Positions 37,292 through 46,455 are shown, counted from the stretch's first letter. The stretch is 64,000 nt of DNA from Verrucomicrobiales bacterium (GCA_016795385.1 JAEUHI010000041.1:62001-126000); one strand, 5' to 3'. Made by a program: numbers and translations. The notes: generated from the letters alone by a model not told the origin.

Positions 37292-38962
37292 TCAGGAAAA
37301 CAAGACGATCACGAGGATCTGGGCCGAGAGGATGCGCAGCAGGGTCGTCAGCGGATAGACCGTGGCATAGGCGACCGAGGGTGCGTTCGACCTCGCGATG
37401 TTCGTGGCGAAGGCGAGCGCGGGGGGATCCGTCATGCTCCCGGCGATGAGCCCGCTGAGATCCATGAAGTTCACCTTCCACACGAGGCGGGCGAAAATCC
37501 CCACCATCAGCAGCGGCAGCACCGTCACCGCGAGGCCGCCGAGCAGCCACTGCAGCCCGGTCGTGGAAAAGACCGTCTCGAAGAACTTCTCCCCGGCCCC
37601 GAGCCCGACCGCGGCAAAGAACAGCGCGATTCCGAATTCGCGGAAGGCGAGATTCGTGTTTTCCGGCATGTGCCAGACCTGACGCCCGATCCGCCCGACC
37701 CGTCCCAGCAGCAGGGCGACAACGAGGGGGCCGCCCGCCAGCCCCAGCCTGACCGGTTGCGGCAGCCCCGGCAAAAGGATCGGCATCGACCCGATCGCGA
37801 TCCCAAGGAGCAGGCCGATGAAAAGGGGGATGAAATGCGTTTCGTTCAACTCGCGGAGGGAATTGCCGAGCACCTTCGTCGCCTCATCGAGATCCTCGGG
37901 ATGCCCCACGATCTGGAGCTTGTCGCCAAACTGCAGGCGCAGACCCGGCACCGCCGTCATTTCCAGGTCGGCCCGCGTCACCCGGGTCACCGCGACGTGA
38001 TGGCGCTGATCCAGCCCGAGTTCACCGATCGTCTTCCCGAGCACGTGGCGGTCCGTCGCCACGACGCGGCGGAAGGAAATCCCCTCCCCGCTCATGATCA
38101 AGTCCTCGTCGGCATGTTCGCCGATGACCCGCTCGATCTTCGCGATACCCGTCTCCGTCCCGACCACCGCGACACGATCCCCCATCTGCAAGGGCATGTC
38201 CCCCGAAGCGACCACCGTCTCCACGCCCCGGCGCAATCTCGCGAAGGTCACCCCTGCCTCCAATCGACCCGGCACCTCTTCGAGCGGCAGTCCCTCGAGA
38301 TTCGGATTCGTCACCACCAGCGTCTTCCGGATCAGCGGATCGCGGTGCAACACACTGCGCGCCGCATACTCCGCCGCCTCCGCTCCCATGTCGATGCGGA
38401 AGAGCTGCTTCAGCAACAGCATCGTCGCGATGATCCCCACGATCGCCGTCGGATACGTCACCGCATAAGCCAGGGCCGGCAGGGCGAGGCGTGCCGGATC
38501 GACGCCCGGCAGGGTCCCCAGAGCCTGCGTGCTCGCCCCGAGCGAGGGGGTGTTCGTCGAGGCTCCCGAGAAGAGTCCGATCACCGCCGCCGCATCGAAT
38601 CCGGCGAGCCATCCCACGAGCGGCGCTCCGACCGCGCCTGACAAAACAATCAAAAACGCGAGCACGTTCAGTTTCACCCCTTGTTTCCGGAGGGCGGCGA
38701 AAAAGCCCGGTCCCAGCTGCAGGCCGATCGTGAAGACAAAAAGGATCAATCCGAATTCCTTCACGAAGTCGAGCGTGGCGTGATTGATCGACTCGCCGAA
38801 ATGCCCGAAGAGAATGCCTGCAAAGAGGACGCCTGAAGTGCCCAGGCCGATCCCGCGGAACTTGATGCTGCCCAGGGCCATGCCGATCAGGCACACCGCC
38901 GAGATCAGCCCGATCGCATGCGCGATGGGCTGGGTCTCGTTCAATTCCAGGAGCCAGTTCAT
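37292..38962 (-). CDS. YidE/YbjL/AspT-type transporter with two TrkA-C domains
   Basis: A 556-residue protein with the AspT/YidE layout: five or six membrane segments (about 12-160, including LFVFTIGLQLGPGFFAAL and GLFSGASTNTPSLGASTQ), two RCK/TrkA-C domains (about 200-370, for example MGDRVAVVGTETGIAKIER), then a second membrane half with FIPLFIGLLLGIAIGS and AGSMTDPPALAFATN. The repeated 'GA[S/M]TxxPxLA' signatures are the family hallmark. AspT exchanges aspartate for alanine, but most relatives have unknown substrates. It lies 12 bases after glgX. Confidence 0.9.
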   Translation of the reverse strand: MNWLLELNETQPIAHAIGLISAVCLIGMALGSIKFRGIGLGTSGVLFAGILFGHFGESINHATLDFVKEFGLILFVFTIGLQLGPGFFAALRKQGVKLNVLAFLIVLSGAVGAPLVGWLAGFDAAAVIGLFSGASTNTPSLGASTQALGTLPGVDPARLALPALAYAVTYPTAIVGIIATMLLLKQLFRIDMGAEAAEYAARSVLHRDPLIRKTLVVTNPNLEGLPLEEVPGRLEAGVTFARLRRGVETVVASGDMPLQMGDRVAVVGTETGIAKIERVIGEHADEDLIMSGEGISFRRVVATDRHVLGKTIGELGLDQRHHVAVTRVTRADLEMTAVPGLRLQFGDKLQIVGHPEDLDEATKVLGNSLRELNETHFIPLFIGLLLGIAIGSMPILLPGLPQPVRLGLAGGPLVVALLLGRVGRIGRQVWHMPENTNLAFREFGIALFFAAVGLGAGEKFFETVFSTTGLQWLLGGLAVTVLPLLMVGIFARLVWKVNFMDLSGLIAGSMTDPPALAFATNIARSNAPSVAYATVYPLTTLLRILSAQILVIVLFS

Positions 38963-38974
38963 TCCTTGAGTGCT

Positions 38975-41068
38975 TTAAGCAGGTGCCGCGCCACCTTGCT
39001 CCGCCCCGCTCGCCTCGCCGATCGAAGAATACAAGGCCACCACCGAGTGCGCCTCGACGCGATAGCGGTTCCCCTCGAAGACGGGTGCCTCCTTCCAGGG
39101 CACGATATCCTCGGGCGAAGGCAGGGACGTGTCGATCCATCTCCGCCACACACTGCCGGCGGCACAGGGAAGGTCGAACTCGAGCGCCTCGCGGTAGGCG
39201 TTCATCAGATAATGCACGCGCATCCGCTGCTGCCGGAATTCCGCGGTGAACGCGAGCGTGTGCGATTCGTCACCCCAGTCGGGATGACCGCAGCGCACCC
39301 CGTGCCAGACGATGTCCGCCTCCCGGATCAGCTCGCTGAGACACTGATGCTCCCGGCCGAGGTCGCGGAGCCGCCGCCTCGCCGCCAGCAACTGCACGAA
39401 ACGGTGCAAATCACCATACCGGTCGAGCAACGACCAATCGAGCCAGCTCGTTTCGTCGTCCTGGCAATAGGCGTTGTTGTTCCCCCCTTGGGTGCGCCGC
39501 ATCTCGTCGCCCATCAGGATCATCGGCACGCCCAGCGAGAGCAAGGTCACCGAGAGGAAATTCTTCACCTGCCGATGCCGCAGTGCCTCGATCGCCGGAT
39601 CGTCCGTCGGACCTTCCACCCCACAGTTCCAACTGCGGTTGTCATTTGTCCCGTCGCGATTCTCCTCGCCGTTCTCCTCGTTGTGTTTTTCGTTGTAGGA
39701 GACGAGGTCATTCAAGGTGAAGCCATCGTGGCAGGTCACGAAATTCACGCTCTGCTCCGCCTCGCGCTCCTTGTGGCCGTAGAGCTCCGGGCTGCCCAGC
39801 ATCCGGTCCGCGACCCGTCGCACCGATCCCGGCACGCCCCGGAAGAAATCGCGCACGTCGTCGCGGAAATGGCCGTTCCATTCCTTCCAGCTGTCACCCA
39901 CGAAGCTCCCCACCTGGTAAAGGCCTGCCGCATCCCAAGCCTCGGCGATCAGTTTCACACCCGCGAGCGAGGGATCCGATTCAATGTCCCAGAGCACCGG
40001 AGGATTCGGCAGCACGCTCCCCTTCGCATCCCGCGCCAGGATCGAAGCCAGGTCGAAGCGGAATCCGTCCACGTGCATCTCGTCCACCCAGAAGCGTAGG
40101 CTGTCGAGGATCATCCGCCGCACCACCGGATGGTTCGCATAGAGTGTGTTGCCCGTGCCGCTGTAGTTCGCATACTTCGAACGATCCCGCTCGAGGATGT
40201 AATACGCCGCGTTCTCAATCCCCCGGAGACCCAAGGTCGGGCCATCCACTCCCCCTTCCGCCGTGTGATTGTAGACCACATCGAGGATCACCTCGATGCC
40301 CGCACGGTGCATCGCCTTCACCAGATCACGGAATTCATTGATCGGACCGAGCGGATCCGGATCGGAGCTGTAGGCCGGATGCGGAGCGAAGAACGAAACC
40401 GGCGCGTAGCCCCAGTAATTCCGGCGTCCCGAGGGGGCATCCTGCGCGTCGAAAGCAAAGACCGGCAACAACTCCACCGCCGTGATCCCGAGATCTTTCA
40501 AATAGGGAATCTTTTCAATGAGCCCGGCGTAGGTGCCCCGCTTCGATTCCTCCACCCCCGAACTCGGATGCCTCGTCATCCCCCGGACATGGGCCTCGTA
40601 AATCACCGTCCGCGACGACGGCCTCCGTGGCGGCACGTCATCCTCCCAATCGTAGGCACCCGGATCGACGACGACACTTTTCATCGGCGGCGTCACGCAC
40701 TGCCCGAAGACTGAGGAAGCCGCCCGGTCATAGCCGCGGGGAATCACGACACTTTTGCCGTAGGGATCGAGGAGCGCCTTCGATGCATCGAACCGCATCC
40801 CGCGGGCGGGCTCGAACGGGCCCGACATCCGGTAGGCATAGAGCTGCCCCGCTTTCACCCCCGGCACGAAGGCATGCCAGTAGTGGTAGGTCCGCTGGAT
40901 CACCGGATCGAAGTTCACGACCCGGCTCGGCGTCACGTCCTCGACGTGGTCGAAGAAGAGCAACTCCACCCCGGTCGCCGATCGCGAGAAGATGCTGAAA
41001 TTCGCGCCCCCGTTTTCCAAATGCGCGCCCAGCGGATGCGGCGTACCGAATGGACGATGATAACTCAT
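38975..41068 (-). CDS. glgX: glycogen debranching enzyme GlgX
   Basis: A 697-residue alpha-amylase family (GH13) enzyme that hydrolyses alpha-1,6 branches of phosphorylase-limit glycogen in the cytoplasm. An N-terminal CBM48-like domain (GAHLENGGANFSIFSRSATG) precedes the barrel. Motifs: VILDVVYNHTAEG (region I), DGFRFDLASIL (nucleophile Asp), LIAEAWDAAGLYQVG (acid Glu), and FVTCHDGFTLNDLVSYNEKH with the third Asp. The length is normal for GlgX. It is the first gene before the YidE-type transporter. No other glg gene is in the window. Confidence 0.93.
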   Translation of the reverse strand: MSYHRPFGTPHPLGAHLENGGANFSIFSRSATGVELLFFDHVEDVTPSRVVNFDPVIQRTYHYWHAFVPGVKAGQLYAYRMSGPFEPARGMRFDASKALLDPYGKSVVIPRGYDRAASSVFGQCVTPPMKSVVVDPGAYDWEDDVPPRRPSSRTVIYEAHVRGMTRHPSSGVEESKRGTYAGLIEKIPYLKDLGITAVELLPVFAFDAQDAPSGRRNYWGYAPVSFFAPHPAYSSDPDPLGPINEFRDLVKAMHRAGIEVILDVVYNHTAEGGVDGPTLGLRGIENAAYYILERDRSKYANYSGTGNTLYANHPVVRRMILDSLRFWVDEMHVDGFRFDLASILARDAKGSVLPNPPVLWDIESDPSLAGVKLIAEAWDAAGLYQVGSFVGDSWKEWNGHFRDDVRDFFRGVPGSVRRVADRMLGSPELYGHKEREAEQSVNFVTCHDGFTLNDLVSYNEKHNEENGEENRDGTNDNRSWNCGVEGPTDDPAIEALRHRQVKNFLSVTLLSLGVPMILMGDEMRRTQGGNNNAYCQDDETSWLDWSLLDRYGDLHRFVQLLAARRRLRDLGREHQCLSELIREADIVWHGVRCGHPDWGDESHTLAFTAEFRQQRMRVHYLMNAYREALEFDLPCAAGSVWRRWIDTSLPSPEDIVPWKEAPVFEGNRYRVEAHSVVALYSSIGEASGAEQGGAAPA

Positions 41069-41179
41069 GGCCTTTTCCTGACATGACTAGACGCCCGGAC
41101 CGCCTCCGGGGCAAGGGAACACTTTTGCCTGATTTCCAATCACTCTTGACCGCCCGGCGCGACTCTGACAAAAGAGGGT

Positions 41180-41953
41180 ATGCCGCGCCACCTGACCCTC
41201 TTCATTCTCGCGACGACGATCTTGCACGGTGCCCTGAGGTCCGAGACGATCGAACATGCCGGCACCCGTTATTGGATCCAGCGGGTCGATCCGGGGAAGG
41301 ACAAGCTCGAGCTGCACCTGTCCGCAAAACCGGGCGAACCCAACACCTTCCCCAAGCTGGAGGCCCGTCTCGCGGCCCAAGGCCGGAGGCTCCGCTTCGC
41401 GATGAATTCCGGCATCTTCGAAGGCAATTTCATGCCGAGCGGCCTCCACATCGCCGGAGGCACCATCATCACCCCCCTGAACCTGCAGGATTACGTGAAA
41501 ACGAGCGAAGGCGACCTGACTCCGAACTTTTTTCTCAAGCCCAACGGCGTCTTTTTTATCCGCGGGAACGGGACCGCTGCCATCGCCGAATCCGCCCGCT
41601 ACGCCACCCTCGGCGAGAAGCCCGTCCTCGCGACCCAGTCCGGTCCGCTTCTCGTTCAGGCCGGCACGATCCATCCCGTGCTGCAGCGGGACTCAACGAG
41701 CAAACGCTACCGCAACGGCGTCGGCGTCACCAAGAGCGGTGGCGTCGTCCTCGTCTGCTCCGTCCTCGAGCGCGAGACCGGCATGAGCAACCTCTATCAC
41801 TTCGCCGAACTCTTCCGCGACCGACTCGATTGCCCCGATGCGCTTTATCTCGACGGACAGATCTCCTACGTCTACATCCGCGATCTCACCGGCCCGATCG
41901 AGCAGACGAATTTCTTCGCCGGCATCCTCGCCCTCACCGAGCCGATTCCTTGA
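41180..41953 (+). CDS. secreted phosphodiester glycosidase-like (DUF2233) protein
   Basis: A 257-residue protein with a signal peptide (about 1-21), matching the DUF2233/NAGPA-type domain: AMNSGIFEGNFMPSGLHIAG, PNGVFFIRGNGTAAIAES, AGTIHPVLQRDSTSKRYRNG and LDGQISYVYI, with the conserved Asp-Gly. The family includes the mammalian enzyme that uncovers mannose-6-phosphate; bacterial roles are mostly unknown. The end overlaps the end of the minus-strand gene 41934-42635 by 20 bases. It stands alone on this strand. Confidence 0.83.
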   Translation: MPRHLTLFILATTILHGALRSETIEHAGTRYWIQRVDPGKDKLELHLSAKPGEPNTFPKLEARLAAQGRRLRFAMNSGIFEGNFMPSGLHIAGGTIITPLNLQDYVKTSEGDLTPNFFLKPNGVFFIRGNGTAAIAESARYATLGEKPVLATQSGPLLVQAGTIHPVLQRDSTSKRYRNGVGVTKSGGVVLVCSVLERETGMSNLYHFAELFRDRLDCPDALYLDGQISYVYIRDLTGPIEQTNFFAGILALTEPIP

Positions 41954-42635
41954 GCGTGTCTTCACCCACACGGCGGGTGACATCGTAGATCCATCCGTTG
42001 AGCGGACGCAGCAATTGCACAAAGAGGATCGCCGTCAGCAGCACCTCGCGCAGTTCGCCACGCTTGCTCGTACCGACCGCGACTTCAGTGAGGACGAGCA
42101 CGGCGATCCAGACGACGACATGCCAGGTGCGCGGCATCGGCACCCCGAGCCGGTCGAGACGTGAGGCACAGGCCGCGTTCTTCTGGTAGAGCAGCGGCAG
42201 CACGATCAAGTAGATCAGCAACACGATCCCGAGCCCTTTGCTGAAGACCAGCTTGTTGATGCTGTGGCCACCGATCACGAGATTGTGCAGGTTCATCTCG
42301 CTCTGCTTGTTGTGCTCCGCGAGCCACTCCGGCGTCTCCACGGAAAAGAGCCGCTGCCCCCACGAGATCTCCTCACCGGCCCCGAACAGAAACACCGCCG
42401 CTGCCATCACCGTGACAAAAAGAAACCACGGCGTCCGCACCTTTCGCAGGGCCCAGGCACGTCGCAGCATCAGCACCGCGCTCGCGACGAGCGCCACCAC
42501 CGTGAGCCACTCGACGAACCCATCCTCGATCACATACCGTTCCATGTAAAATTCCGGCGCGACATGCGAGAGGATCAATCCCACCACCCCGATGAGGGCG
42601 GCGAGCGCGAGGAGGATTTTTTCGAGCAGACTCAT
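41934..42635 (-). CDS. conserved membrane protein with GEEISWGQR motif
   Basis: A 233-residue protein with about six membrane segments. A central conserved stretch reads FGAGEEISWGQRLF, then TPEWLAEHNKQSEMNLHNL. This Glu-Glu-Ile-Ser-Trp-Gly-Gln-Arg pattern occurs in an uncharacterised membrane family, and its polar residues next to a membrane segment suggest a catalytic or binding site (inference). The frame opens far upstream, but the real start is the ATG 42633-42635, overlapping the previous stop by four bases. It is the last gene of the five-gene chain. Confidence 0.7.
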   Translation of the reverse strand: MSLLEKILLALAALIGVVGLILSHVAPEFYMERYVIEDGFVEWLTVVALVASAVLMLRRAWALRKVRTPWFLFVTVMAAAVFLFGAGEEISWGQRLFSVETPEWLAEHNKQSEMNLHNLVIGGHSINKLVFSKGLGIVLLIYLIVLPLLYQKNAACASRLDRLGVPMPRTWHVVVWIAVLVLTEVAVGTSKRGELREVLLTAILFVQLLRPLNGWIYDVTRRVGEDTLKESAR

Positions 42636-43267
42636 GAGGAGACCAGTGAAGCGCCGTCCCGCCCCGACCGCAACCGTCGATATGGGATCGCGGCCTTCAT
42701 GAGGATGATGATCGATACCACCACCGACGGGAAATCGATCAGGCAATCCCAGAGATTCGCCGACTCGTGCAGATCGAACCCGTAAAGCACCAGGCCCCAG
42801 GCCACTCCGATCGCCACACCCGGCAGCTGCCGCCACAGGCAGATGAGCGCGAATCCCAGCGCAGCCGAAGGCAGCACGAATCCTCCGAAGTCCGCCGAGT
42901 AGAAATCCGGCCATCCCGGCACCCCGAGCGAAGCAGGATAAATCAGAATCGCCCCGGCGACGGCACCAATCGCGAGAGCCCGTAGATCCCGCACCGGAAA
43001 AAGGCGAACTCCACGCAGGGACACCGACAGCCAATGCAGCATCAGCAACCATCCCAGTGCCCCGGGCTCGCCGAGCAGGGATCGCGTGTGGAAAGCGGGA
43101 TTCCATTCTCCCGGGAGCACCGAAAGCATCGCTCCCAGAGCGAAACCCAGCCACGCTCCTCCCCGCGCTCCCCAAGGATTGGAGATCCGCCCACCGAGGT
43201 GTGCCAGCAGCGCGACGAGAAAGAGGTCGTGCGCCAGTTCCGAAACGACGAAGGCTCCCGCATTCAT
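42632..43267 (-). CDS. polytopic membrane protein of unknown function
   Basis: A 211-residue protein with about six membrane segments (for example FVVSELAHDLFLVALLAHLG, LRALAIGAVAGAILIYPASL and LPSAALGFALICLW) and a short basic tail. I recognise no family. Start: ATG at 43265-43267, which overlaps the stop of the sialidase-like gene (ATGA). The frame is open further upstream but there it is the shadow of that gene. Fourth gene of the overlapping chain. Confidence 0.65.
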   Translation of the reverse strand: MNAGAFVVSELAHDLFLVALLAHLGGRISNPWGARGGAWLGFALGAMLSVLPGEWNPAFHTRSLLGEPGALGWLLMLHWLSVSLRGVRLFPVRDLRALAIGAVAGAILIYPASLGVPGWPDFYSADFGGFVLPSAALGFALICLWRQLPGVAIGVAWGLVLYGFDLHESANLWDCLIDFPSVVVSIIILMKAAIPYRRLRSGRDGASLVSS

Positions 43268-44448
43268 CGGACTTCCCTCCCTTCCCCTTTCAAGCGATCC
43301 TGACCGATACGCCAATGCCGGATCTCGCGACGATTCCAGGTGTAGAACAGGTGCACCACCCCTTCGCGATCCATCATCAGCCAGGGATAGGAATACTCCA
43401 CCCGTGACAGCTCGCGCTCGTCGCTCTCGCGTTCCGAGGTGTCGACGACAAAAACCCTTTCCCAGGGACCTTCCGGCCTCGCAGCCCGCAGCAGCACGAG
43501 ATTTTCCCGCGAACCGGCATCCGGATTCGCCGCGAGCAGCAAACTGCCATCCGAAAGTCGCAAGGCGCTGATCCCCGCATTCGGATTCGCGACGGGGATG
43601 GGGACCGGCTCCGACCATTCCCCCTCGCCCTCTTCGTGGGAATGATGGATCTTTTCCTCCGCCCCTTCTCCCCGTCTCAGGAACAAATCCCCACCCATGC
43701 CGCTCGATCCGAGCATCCAAGGCTGGAAAAGATCTCCGCGCACCATCGGACCTCCACGCGTCCACACCCGCCCGTCGCTGCCGACCCGCAGCACCTGGGG
43801 AAATTTTTTGATCGTCTCGTGGTAGGCCGGCAGCAGCACCTCTCCGGGAGCACCCGGCAACGCCGCGCCACGCACGAGAGTGCCCAGATTGAGGATCGGC
43901 GAAGCCACGAGACGGTTCATCGATGAAACACGATGTCCCTGCCGATCCAGCACGATGCGATTGATCGCGCTCCCGCTCCATCCGCCGATGGAGACACTCA
44001 CGACGAACAAGGTCACCCGCCCGTCCTCACCGACCGAGGCGACCGGATTGCCGAGCTTCCGCACGAGCCGCCGGGTGCCGTGGGAGACCTGATCCCGGTC
44101 GACCACGATCTCCGGCGTGCTCCAGCTCCCGCCCTGCCAGAGTCCCGACCAGATCGCGACATCACCCGCGCCTTCCCGGCTGCCTCCGAACCAATAGGCG
44201 CGGACCGATCCATCAGCCAACTCCACCGCCGTCGCCGAATGCACCGACGGTGCCGGAGAAGCGATGGAAATCCGGCTCATCACCGGATCGATTCCTGACA
44301 AAACCACTGTCGGCACCGCTGCGGGCACCCGCGATTCTCCTGGCACGCGACGGGAGGCGGACTCCCGCATCGCCAGCGCCCACGCCGTCACGCACACCAG
44401 GCCCAGGGCGAGGCGCCGCATCCGATTCGCCGGAGTTCCTTCGCTCAT
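43264..44448 (-). CDS. exported sialidase-like (exo-alpha-sialidase fold) protein
   Basis: A 394-residue protein with an N-terminal membrane/signal segment (LALGLVCVTAWALAM) and a six-bladed propeller resembling bacterial sialidase-like domains: HSATAVELADGSVRAYWFGG, DQVSHGTRRLVRKLGNP, PAYHETIKKFPQVLRV and LRLSDGSLLLAANPDAGSRE, ending YSYPWLMMDREGVVHLFYTW. Relatives of this subgroup have been annotated as neuraminidase-like; cleavage of sialic acid is not shown. The Asp, Tyr and Arg triad is not certain to be complete. Start: ATG 44446-44448, overlapping the upstream stop. Confidence 0.75.
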   Translation of the reverse strand: MSEGTPANRMRRLALGLVCVTAWALAMRESASRRVPGESRVPAAVPTVVLSGIDPVMSRISIASPAPSVHSATAVELADGSVRAYWFGGSREGAGDVAIWSGLWQGGSWSTPEIVVDRDQVSHGTRRLVRKLGNPVASVGEDGRVTLFVVSVSIGGWSGSAINRIVLDRQGHRVSSMNRLVASPILNLGTLVRGAALPGAPGEVLLPAYHETIKKFPQVLRVGSDGRVWTRGGPMVRGDLFQPWMLGSSGMGGDLFLRRGEGAEEKIHHSHEEGEGEWSEPVPIPVANPNAGISALRLSDGSLLLAANPDAGSRENLVLLRAARPEGPWERVFVVDTSERESDERELSRVEYSYPWLMMDREGVVHLFYTWNRREIRHWRIGQDRLKGEGREVR

Positions 44449-45233
44449 GGATTCGCGAGTGATTCCAACAGGGTCCGCAGATCGTGCGGCAGCCCCCACT
44501 GCGGCAGAGATTCGCGCGGCGCCTGCACGATGACGGGGCGGCTCGCCGCGTCCAGCCAGTCGAACAGCTCGCGCAGCTCCTTCGGATCCATCGCCGTGCA
44601 GCCGATCGTCGAGCGCCCCGGAGCGACCCAGCGGTGCATGAAAATCGCACTGCCCCGGCCTTTCACGATGGGGATCCGGTTGTGCCCGATGACGAGAGCG
44701 AGATCGTAGAGCCCATCCTTGCGCCTCAGGATTTCCGCCGATTTCCAATCCTGCCGGACGCCGGGCTCCGCGAGGGAGACCCATTGGTTGTAATAGGAGG
44801 ACGCCGGATCATCCACCCAGAAGTCCCCGTCCGTCGTCCTTCGATATGGCAGAGCGGATCGTTTTATCGCTTTTGTACCAAAAGCCGATTCAATCAAAAA
44901 CATCCCGGCCGGGGCGCGGCGATCCCCTTCTTCCTTCGCCGGCCCGGCAAGGCCGGCCGGATGCAGGCCCAGACCGACCCCCAGCCCGCGATGTCCCACC
45001 GTCACGGGGATGGGATTGGAAAGGACCCGCCAAACCGTGCCCTCGCGGCCGAGCCGCCAAAGCGAACCCGCAGTCGCCTCCCACGCGGGGGTGATGACGG
45101 CGACGATCTGGCGGCACTCCACCGGCAGGGAGCCGGATTCAGCCCTGACAAAACCACCTGTCGAAAGGAGGAAGCCGAGCACCAGGCGTGGCAGACTTGT
45201 CCCGATCCGGCGATGTGCGCGAGCACCCTTCAC
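44445..45233 (-). CDS. L,D-transpeptidase (YkuD-like)
   Basis: A 262-residue protein with an N-terminal signal-like segment (about 14-31) and the L,D-transpeptidase catalytic motif HRWVAPGRSTIGCTAM, where Cys is the nucleophile and His activates it, followed by a conserved Asp-Pro. The family cross-links peptidoglycan 3-3 or attaches proteins to it, in the periplasm. It starts with GTG (45231-45233), overlapping the upstream stop by four bases, and ends in the ATGA overlap with the sialidase-like gene. Second gene of the chain. Confidence 0.85.
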   Translation of the reverse strand: MKGARAHRRIGTSLPRLVLGFLLSTGGFVRAESGSLPVECRQIVAVITPAWEATAGSLWRLGREGTVWRVLSNPIPVTVGHRGLGVGLGLHPAGLAGPAKEEGDRRAPAGMFLIESAFGTKAIKRSALPYRRTTDGDFWVDDPASSYYNQWVSLAEPGVRQDWKSAEILRRKDGLYDLALVIGHNRIPIVKGRGSAIFMHRWVAPGRSTIGCTAMDPKELRELFDWLDAASRPVIVQAPRESLPQWGLPHDLRTLLESLANP

Positions 45234-45775
45234 GGCATCGAAGGAGCGCTGCCGGCAAAGCTTCCGGAATAGAATCCGAGCGGATGCGGTCCGTTGCCGC
45301 GGACCGTGAACGTCACGAAAAGATTGGTGCCTTCGCTGCGGGCGGCCACGTCGATCTTGGCGGGAGTGTTGCGCCGCAGTTCACCTTTTTTGATGCTGCT
45401 CGTGATCGAAGTGGCTCCGATCGTGGCCGCGCCCACTCCGGAAGCCTTGAAGCGGATCAATCGGCCGGTGGTCCGGCTGCGCACCTTCCCGGAAAGATCA
45501 AAATCGATCTGCCCAGAGGGAAGCAGGGTGATCTTGCAACGCACCGACTCGCTCGCGCTCTTCGTGGCATTGAAAATGACATGGGTCGAGGCCGAGGCCA
45601 TTGGATCGGAGGGATTGTAGGCCGTCGCCGTACAATCATAGGAATCCAGCTTCGGCTTCGCCGCCGGGGCGATCCGGGTGAAATCGCCGGTATATGTACC
45701 CGGAGCGGGACCCGCGAATACCGGAGCGATCGTCAACGCGGTGAACAACGACAAAAACAAACTCGCATGTTTCAT
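45230..45775 (-). CDS. exported protein of unknown function
   Basis: A 181-residue protein with a signal peptide (about 1-21, cleavage near VFA). The mature part is rich in Gly, Ser, Thr and Ala, with repeated short beta strands (YTGDFTRIA, IDFDLSGKVRS and GVGAATIGATSITSS), a beta-sandwich-like pattern. No family was recognised. It is the first gene of the five-gene chain, so it may be the substrate or partner of the transpeptidase it precedes (inference). Confidence 0.6.
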   Translation of the reverse strand: MKHASLFLSLFTALTIAPVFAGPAPGTYTGDFTRIAPAAKPKLDSYDCTATAYNPSDPMASASTHVIFNATKSASESVRCKITLLPSGQIDFDLSGKVRSRTTGRLIRFKASGVGAATIGATSITSSIKKGELRRNTPAKIDVAARSEGTNLFVTFTVRGNGPHPLGFYSGSFAGSAPSMP

Positions 45776-45948
45776 GATGGATCTAGATAAAATAGCAACG
45801 TGCGGAAAATGACACGTCGCACGCCCTGTGGCGAGGAGAAAAGGTCGGAGCGGGATTCGTGCCTCATCCGAAGAGGTTCCCCACTTTGCGGGAGATCTTG
45901 ACGAAATCCCCCCTTTTGCGTCAGCATCGTGGATCGTCCCCGCTATCC

Positions 45949-46431
45949 ATGAGTGAAATCGCCTCCGCTCAACTGCTCCTCGTCACCACTCCGGACGTCT
46001 CCGGATGGACGATTTCGCGGACCTATGGCCTGGTGACGAGCGAAGAAGCCGTCACGACCGGCCCCATCGGCGACCTCTCGAACTCGCTCCATGCCATCGT
46101 CGGAGGAAACCTTCCGGCTGCCGCCGAACTCATCTCCGAGGCCAAAGATCGCGTTCTCTTGTCCGGGAGAATGCAGGCGTTCCGGCTCGGGGCCAATGCC
46201 CTCGTGGGTTGCCGGATCCACTACGCGATCGACAGGGCCATCACCCTCGTGAGTTTCTCAGGGACGGCTGTGCGGATCGATTCAGATCACGGGGAATACC
46301 TGCCCTCGTCACCGACCACGCAAGAGGCCTTTGTCGAAACCACCTGCGAAAGCTGCGGTCTCGTGATTCCCTGGATGGAACCCAACTGCGTCGGTTGTGC
46401 CACGCCCCGGCCCGAACCCGCGTCGAAATGA
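45949..46431 (+). CDS. YbjQ/UPF0145-like protein with C-terminal zinc ribbon
   Basis: A 160-residue cytoplasmic protein. Its N-terminal part follows the UPF0145/YbjQ pattern (LLLVTTPDVSGWTISRTYGL, FRLGANALVGCRIHYAID and FSGTAVRI). A short tail (about 125-155) carries CESC and CVGC, spaced like a zinc ribbon (Cys133, 136, 147 and 150). The family forms pentamers with unknown function. The frame opens at 45859, but the conserved start is the ATG at 45949. It is divergent from the five-gene chain and converges on the sulfatase gene. Confidence 0.75.
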   Translation: MSEIASAQLLLVTTPDVSGWTISRTYGLVTSEEAVTTGPIGDLSNSLHAIVGGNLPAAAELISEAKDRVLLSGRMQAFRLGANALVGCRIHYAIDRAITLVSFSGTAVRIDSDHGEYLPSSPTTQEAFVETTCESCGLVIPWMEPNCVGCATPRPEPASK

Positions 46432-46455
46432 GGGAGGAACACACCCGCCCTCATT
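46427..46455. other. hairpin spanning two opposing stop codons
   Basis: AATGAGGG (46427-46434) pairs perfectly with CCCTCATT (46448-46455) around a 13-base loop. The arms contain the stop codons of the YbjQ-like gene (plus) and the sulfatase gene (minus). No T-run follows, so termination is uncertain. Confidence 0.45.

Noticed and set aside
36281..38641. 786-codon open frame opposite the permease genes
   Set aside because: Arg/His/Pro-rich shadow crossing two genes, with no homology pattern.
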